The translations under genes and the position numbers were made by a program. Source: Candidatus Poseidoniaceae archaeon (lineage in GTDB: Archaea; Thermoplasmatota; Poseidoniia; Poseidoniales; Poseidoniaceae). From it: a stretch of 9,438 nucleotides of DNA. The stretch is from contig DUIP01000162.1 of the NCBI GenBank assembly GCA_013330285.1, positions 1 through 9,438 on the forward strand, given 5' to 3'. The notes under the pieces were generated by a model. The model had not been told where the DNA came from, made no database searches, and saw only the letters and a program-made list of their open reading frames with translations. This document shows, in pieces, positions 5,258 to 9,438 of this stretch (position 1 is its first letter; every line of letters begins with the position of its first letter).

Positions 5258-8200
5258 AACACCGTCGTCATCACCGAAGCGATTCAAGTCGTTGACGGTG
5301 GAACTGCTGCCGATCAGCAAGCTGCAGTTTCGGCGGACAGTGAAGGTAACGTTCACGTTGTGTGGACTCGAAACAATCTGCACCTCTACTATTCCATGAT
5401 TTCACCTCGGGGCGAGACGCTCATTGACACCACTCAAATCACCAATCCAGGACTTCACAAGATTTGGCACCCTGACATGGTCGTCGATGAGATGGATCGA
5501 ATCCACATCGTTTGGGCTGACAAAGCCAGCCAACACAAAATCGTCTACACCGTTCTCAACCCATGGGCGGCTCCAATGGATGGCTCTGCAAGTGACGATG
5601 GAACACTCAGCGCAATCGATGATCACGTCGTCTCCATGCGCGCTCAGAACCGCGACTGGCCTGCAATTGATCTCGACAGCCAAGGCAACGCCCACATCGT
5701 TTGGGAAGATTCCTATGACGAACTTCAGCGGTTCTTCAATCAACCTCAAATTTACTACACCATGCTCCAACCAGATATCGCTTCTGGAGCAGTCGTCACA
5801 CTGTTTGACGACACACTCCTGACTCCAATCATTGGACACAAGGGCCACCCGGACGTTGTTGTTGATGCAAATGATTACGTCCAAATCGCATGGGATGACA
5901 CCCGTGGAGGCAAGGTCGAACTTGCTTTCATCGTCGATACCTCTGGTTCGATGTACTCTGAGTGGGCAGACATCTGTACTGTTGTCTACGGTGGAAACTT
6001 TGCTTCCGGCGGTTATTTCCAAGGCATCAAGCCCATGCTTGAAACCGCAAACATGACCGTCTACGAGACCATTTACGGACTCGGAAACTCCCTCCCAGGT
6101 GCTGCAAGTTCAGGAAACTGCGCAGGTAAGAATCAGAATGCAGGTCCACGAAACACACCACTTGGACAATTCCCAGGAGACAACTCTGGTGGAATTCGTA
6201 AACTCCCTGGTACAATCTACAACGGCAACACATACTCCGGATACTCTGGTGAAGACTGGGGTCCAGGCTCCAACTGGGCTTGCCTTTCGTGGAAAGATGC
6301 TTCGGGATACGTCCCAGGAAACCCACCGACACAGGACGACCACCGATGGAACCCAAATGCGACCAAGATCGTCATCCCAGTTTCTGATGAAGGGCCAAAA
6401 GACGGTGACCCATCACAACAAGCAGACGACTTGACTGCGATTGAAGAAGCACACGACAACTGCTTGACCGCAGGCGTCATCCCTGTTGGACTGTACGGAC
6501 AGGGCTACGGTGGTGCAGGAAACATCCAATCTCACTTCATGGACCTCGTGCAATGCCCGAACGGTGTTGTATCGACCCAAACCCGGAATTGCCCAGGCAA
6601 CACCCTGCGCTCTTCTGATGCCGGCGGTCAAGCCTACGAATTCCCATCCGGTACCGGTGGCGCTAACGCAATGGCTCTTCTCGTCGAAGCAATGGTCTAC
6701 ATCTCGACCAACAATTCCCGAGAAATCTACATGTCTGTTTTGGACCCATATGGTAAGATGAACAACGATCCAACATGGGTGCCTGGCGGCACAGGTCACT
6801 CCATTGTTCAAGGCAGTTATGCTGAAGACACAGGACTCGGTTCGGAAGGCCACCTTGTTGTTGTGAACGACACTCGTGTCACCATCGACGACGCTTACTC
6901 ATTCCACCCATCAATCGGCGTTGACATGACTGGTAACACACACATTGCTTGGATGGACGGCCGTGATTACGGTTTCGAAAAGGCAGTCAATTACGAAGTC
7001 TACTACACCAAACTTCGTTTGCAAGGTGCTGGTGTTTGGGACGGTGCTGATGAAGGACTCTCCACCTACGCTATCAAGAAGATTCAGGACACGCCAATCT
7101 CGAACGTAGAAGGCAACTCCGGAATCGCAGGAAACCGACCATTCGGCGGAAATTCCGTGTTCCCAGCGCTGCTGACCGATGACCAAAACAATGTGCACAT
7201 CGCATGGGTTGATTCTGGTAATGCCTCTGCTGGCGAAGAAGTCCTCTACACCCGTTTGAATTCCACCGACCTTACGGGCGATGGCGAAGTTGCTTTGGAT
7301 CCGTGGGAAGCGGTTCCAATCACTTCATGGGCGAGCAACAAGCTTGGCCCTAACGCAGGTTCTCAACCGAGCATAGGCATGCCTCCAGCGTTTGCTAACG
7401 ATCTTGGAAGCGGAGCCCACGTGGCTTGGTCAGATACCAATAAGTGCAGCCAGGAAGCGAACAACAACCGATTTACAATCTGTTATTCCCACGTACTTAC
7501 CGGTCAAGTCGATGTTGAATTCCAAGATGGAGAGACGTTCTATCACGTGATTGAACCAGGTGAACAAACCATCTACAACATGACCATGAACAACTCAACA
7601 CCCGGTCCAAAGGACCTCGTGGCAGACACCTTCGGACTCAACATCTCCGGCGTCCCGCAGAACTGGACGGCAACCCTGTTCTTCGCTGACAACCACACCA
7701 CAATCATGCCAGACACAGGAATTTTCCTCGAAGGTGGAGAAGACATGCGGTTCTATCTGCGTGTGCGAGCTCCTTCGGTGTACCAAGCGAACGGCGATGA
7801 GTTGGCTGATATCAGAGTGACTGCCCAATCGTACAAAGATCCAGCCATTCAATCCGACATGACAACCCGTACCTTGATGGACGTTGTACACGGCATCAAC
7901 TTGGATACATCACACAGCATGGCGGACATCGAGCAAGGCCAAACAGCCATCTTCTCGATCACCATTACCAACACTGGAAACGTCTTCGACCGCTTCATCT
8001 TCTGGGACCCTTACACCCTTGAAGGCCAACAAGAATGGCTGCTTCCGTTCAACTGGGCGGTCAACTTCCCAACCAGTGTTGAGTTGGACCCAGGACAATC
8101 TGTGACAAAGAACCTCGAAGTCCTAGTCCCTACGACTGAGGACCCTGGTGCGTTTGTCATCTATCTGAAAGGTTGGTCTGAAGGTGAACCGATCAAGTCG

Positions 8201-9438
8201 ATTGAGAAAGGAACGTATGATATTCTCGAATTAGGTATCTTCGTCTCGATTCGTTCAACTGGAAATATCGTGATGGAAATTTTCGATACCAGTGAATACG
8301 TCGATCCAGGCGAATGTGTCACCTACCCAATCGACGTGACCAAGAACTTTGATTCTGGCAACCTCGTGTTCACTACACCCGGCGCACCTGAATTGAAGCC
8401 AGACACCACCTCGCTTGATGCATGGCGTCAAGACAACTGGGTCGTGAATATCGACTTCTCGAATGCACCTGGCGGAAACAATGTCCCAATGGACACGCCA
8501 CGTGCTTGGAACATTCCAAATGGTGACGATTACGTCACCTACGAAGTTGGCGTCGAAGTGTGCGCTCCAACGCTTGCATCGGCCGGACTTGGTCCAGCAG
8601 TTGTTCTCAAAGCCTACCTCGAAGGATACCCTCGAATTTCGGCCTCGAAGATTCTGTCAACCAACGTCAATCACGTGTATTCGCTTGGCGCTGATGCGGA
8701 CATCGATGAAGATGACTTGATGACCATGAACGGGCAAGAAGTGATTGCAGTCAACCCTGGCCAGCAACTGATTCTACCAACCACAGTCACCAACTATGGA
8801 AACGGACCAGATCGATTTGATTACCGTCTTGCACGGGTTACAGATCCAGCTGGTGTTGACGTCATCTGGGACATCGAAGTCCCACGTGAAAGCCTCGATG
8901 AACTCTCCCGAGATACCCAACAACTCTTCGACGTTGAAATCAACGTTCCAGACCAAGTTGAGGCAGGCATCTACACCGTTGTCTTCCAAACATTCTCCGA
9001 GGAATCCTACCCTGATGCCAGCGGCCGATTGACCCGCTTGCGATTCACACAGGAAATCCCAGTGTATGTTCAGGAATTCTATGACATGCAAATCACAATG
9101 GATGACACCGTTGACAACGCCATCAAGACCTCGGCTCCAGGCCGAATCGTTCGATTCGAGGTCAACATCACCAACAACGGAAACGTCCCAGATTGGGCAC
9201 GATTGGACAACCACACATCCCAACGCGACGGCGAAGCCCTGATTTGGTCTGAACTTCCAGGCATGGGCGCACTCACCGGATGGAATGTTGAATGGCGCAT
9301 GGTCAAGCAACTTGGTACGGATCTCACCACTGAGGAATCGTGTCAAGTGATTGAATCCGTACCGATTGAAACAGGAAACGAAGATGCTGCCTTGAATCCA
9401 GATGTTGTGTTTGCGGACACCATTGACGATCAGTGCAT
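5165..9438 (+). CDS. Giant secreted surface protein: propeller with inserted vWA domain plus NEW3-like domains (3' truncated)
   Basis: One uninterrupted frame of 1424 codons that runs off the window. ATG 5165 is the first start after an in-frame TGA at 5129-5131. Residues 1-31 are a signal peptide with a likely cut after TVTVSA. Residues about 55-780 hold seven repeats of the form D-x-x-G-N-x-H-I-A-W-x-D...I-Y-Y-x-x-L, with the conserved Trp at 67, 117, 180, 243, 596, 681 and 755, resembling sialidase/BNR-like propeller blades. Within the fourth repeat sits a von Willebrand A domain (about 251-516) with the MIDAS motif DTSGSM at 258-263 and a second likely metal ligand, Asp408, in PVSDEGP. 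After residue 782 come about five beta-sandwich modules, three with TNxGN signatures at 935-939, 1209-1213 and 1336-1340, typical of NEW3/CARDB-type domains. More than ten N-x-S/T sequons suggest N-glycosylation. It probably acts in adhesion or as cell-surface architecture; the C-terminal anchor is outside the window. Confidence 0.9.
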   Translation, partial: MGQKMKSVSLVSIMMLSVLSTLLMATVTVSANTVVITEAIQVVDGGTAADQQAAVSADSEGNVHVVWTRNNLHLYYSMISPRGETLIDTTQITNPGLHKIWHPDMVVDEMDRIHIVWADKASQHKIVYTVLNPWAAPMDGSASDDGTLSAIDDHVVSMRAQNRDWPAIDLDSQGNAHIVWEDSYDELQRFFNQPQIYYTMLQPDIASGAVVTLFDDTLLTPIIGHKGHPDVVVDANDYVQIAWDDTRGGKVELAFIVDTSGSMYSEWADICTVVYGGNFASGGYFQGIKPMLETANMTVYETIYGLGNSLPGAASSGNCAGKNQNAGPRNTPLGQFPGDNSGGIRKLPGTIYNGNTYSGYSGEDWGPGSNWACLSWKDASGYVPGNPPTQDDHRWNPNATKIVIPVSDEGPKDGDPSQQADDLTAIEEAHDNCLTAGVIPVGLYGQGYGGAGNIQSHFMDLVQCPNGVVSTQTRNCPGNTLRSSDAGGQAYEFPSGTGGANAMALLVEAMVYISTNNSREIYMSVLDPYGKMNNDPTWVPGGTGHSIVQGSYAEDTGLGSEGHLVVVNDTRVTIDDAYSFHPSIGVDMTGNTHIAWMDGRDYGFEKAVNYEVYYTKLRLQGAGVWDGADEGLSTYAIKKIQDTPISNVEGNSGIAGNRPFGGNSVFPALLTDDQNNVHIAWVDSGNASAGEEVLYTRLNSTDLTGDGEVALDPWEAVPITSWASNKLGPNAGSQPSIGMPPAFANDLGSGAHVAWSDTNKCSQEANNNRFTICYSHVLTGQVDVEFQDGETFYHVIEPGEQTIYNMTMNNSTPGPKDLVADTFGLNISGVPQNWTATLFFADNHTTIMPDTGIFLEGGEDMRFYLRVRAPSVYQANGDELADIRVTAQSYKDPAIQSDMTTRTLMDVVHGINLDTSHSMADIEQGQTAIFSITITNTGNVFDRFIFWDPYTLEGQQEWLLPFNWAVNFPTSVELDPGQSVTKNLEVLVPTTEDPGAFVIYLKGWSEGEPIKSIEKGTYDILELGIFVSIRSTGNIVMEIFDTSEYVDPGECVTYPIDVTKNFDSGNLVFTTPGAPELKPDTTSLDAWRQDNWVVNIDFSNAPGGNNVPMDTPRAWNIPNGDDYVTYEVGVEVCAPTLASAGLGPAVVLKAYLEGYPRISASKILSTNVNHVYSLGADADIDEDDLMTMNGQEVIAVNPGQQLILPTTVTNYGNGPDRFDYRLARVTDPAGVDVIWDIEVPRESLDELSRDTQQLFDVEINVPDQVEAGIYTVVFQTFSEESYPDASGRLTRLRFTQEIPVYVQEFYDMQITMDDTVDNAIKTSAPGRIVRFEVNITNNGNVPDWARLDNHTSQRDGEALIWSELPGMGALTGWNVEWRMVKQLGTDLTTEESCQVIESVPIETGNEDAALNPDVVFADTIDDQC
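5327..5914 (+). other. Propeller-like repeats 1 to 4 (first part of repeat 4)
   Basis: Residues about 55-250. The repeats are recognisable by GNVHVVWTRN (Trp67), RIHIVWADK (Trp117), GNAHIVWEDS (Trp180) and YVQIAWDDTRGG (Trp243). The first three are each followed by a strand such as LYYSMISP, IVYTVLNP or IYYTMLQP. The fourth lacks this following strand at its expected place because the vWA domain begins there. Confidence 0.7.
5915..6712 (+). other. von Willebrand A domain with six cysteines, inserted in propeller repeat 4
   Basis: Residues about 251-516. The domain opens with VELAFIVDTSGSMYSEW, which carries the MIDAS DxSxS motif at 258-262, and contains the IVIPVSDEGP strand and loop (Asp408) and a final GTGGANAMALLVEAMVYI helix. 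Between them lies a long Gly/Asn/Ser-rich stretch (about 305-400), so the domain is longer than a typical vWA of 180-200 residues. The third MIDAS ligand is not certain; SGEDWGPG (Glu363, Asp364) is a candidate. The cysteines are at 271, 319, 373, 433, 464 and 476, enough for three disulfides, as expected for an exported protein. Confidence 0.75.
6719..7507 (+). other. Propeller-like repeats: end of 4, then 5 to 7
   Basis: Residues about 519-781. REIYMSVLDPYG (519-530) directly after the vWA domain matches the strand missing from repeat 4. Then come GNTHIAWMDGRDYG with EVYYTKLRLQG (Trp596), NVHIAWVDSGN with EVLYTRLN (Trp681), and GAHVAWSDTN with FTICYSHVLTG (Trp755). This makes seven repeats in total, the commonest number for closed propellers of this type. 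Confidence 0.65.
7508..9438 (+). other. Tandem NEW3/CARDB-like beta-sandwich modules
   Basis: Residues about 782-1424 (cut by the window end). Approximate modules are 782-908, 909-1019, 1020-1169, 1170-1302 and 1303 onward. Modules 2, 4 and 5 show the clear pattern of a PGQ or APG turn, a strand ending in TNTGN, TNYGN or TNNGN, then D-R-F or a similar sequence. Modules 1 and 3 are diverged; module 1 has EPGEQTIYNMTMNN with a GVPQNWTA loop. Such modules usually act as spacers or in carbohydrate or protein contact on the cell surface. Confidence 0.6.

Noticed and set aside
5402..6022. Long antisense open frame (206 codons) opposite the giant gene
   Set aside because: It lies wholly within the well-supported propeller/vWA coding sequence, shows no recognisable domain, and looks like a codon-bias shadow of the + strand frame.
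18..9302. A 14-base identity (TGAATGGCGCATGG) at 18-31 and 9289-9302, encoding EWRM in both genes
   Set aside because: It is short, lies in unrelated protein contexts, and is not extended on either side; a match of this length can arise by chance in a window this size.
8774..9346. Antisense open frame (190 codons) opposite the NEW3-like modules
   Set aside because: It is fully inside the continuous + strand frame with clear TNxGN modules; no start signal or family pattern supports it.

Overview
The window is a densely coded stretch in which all six recognisable genes lie on the + strand. The likely source is a marine planktonic archaeon of the Thermoplasmatota, Marine Group II / Poseidoniales type. 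This is an inference. It rests on a DUF2299-like protein (a family I associate with archaea), on starts that mostly lack a Shine-Dalgarno site with an archaeal TATA-like box before one of them, and on a very long secreted protein rich in N-glycosylation sequons with sialidase-like, von Willebrand A and NEW3/CARDB-like domains. No rRNA or other taxonomic marker is present, so a bacterial source is not formally excluded.

Layout. (1) 1-486: 3' end of an unrecognised gene with a basic C-terminal tail. (2) 625-2247: a flavoprotein with the fold of succinate dehydrogenase / fumarate reductase subunit A in which the covalent-FAD histidine and the dicarboxylate-binding and catalytic residues all appear replaced. 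(3) 2306-2752: a HIT-family nucleotide hydrolase/transferase. (4) 2742-4364: a membrane-attached glycerolipid acyltransferase (PlsC superfamily, yeast Sct1/Gat-like HX5D motif), overlapping the HIT gene by 11 bases. (5) 4407-5054: a DUF2299-like protein. (6) 5165 to the window end: the first 1424 codons of a giant secreted protein, still open at base 9438.

Genes 2 to 5 are closely spaced (58 bases, an 11-base overlap, 42 bases) and could be one transcription unit. A perfect 7-bp hairpin over the stop codon of the acyltransferase gene may separate it from gene 5. Gene 6 has a 110-base upstream region with a TATA-like box and a GTGAGA-N9-TCTCAC inverted repeat, so it is probably transcribed and regulated on its own.

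No mobile element, CRISPR array, tRNA or rRNA is visible. The points most worth attention are the flavoprotein stripped of its active site, the acyl-ester lipid acyltransferase in a probable archaeon, and the surface protein whose vWA domain is inserted inside one blade of an apparent seven-bladed propeller.
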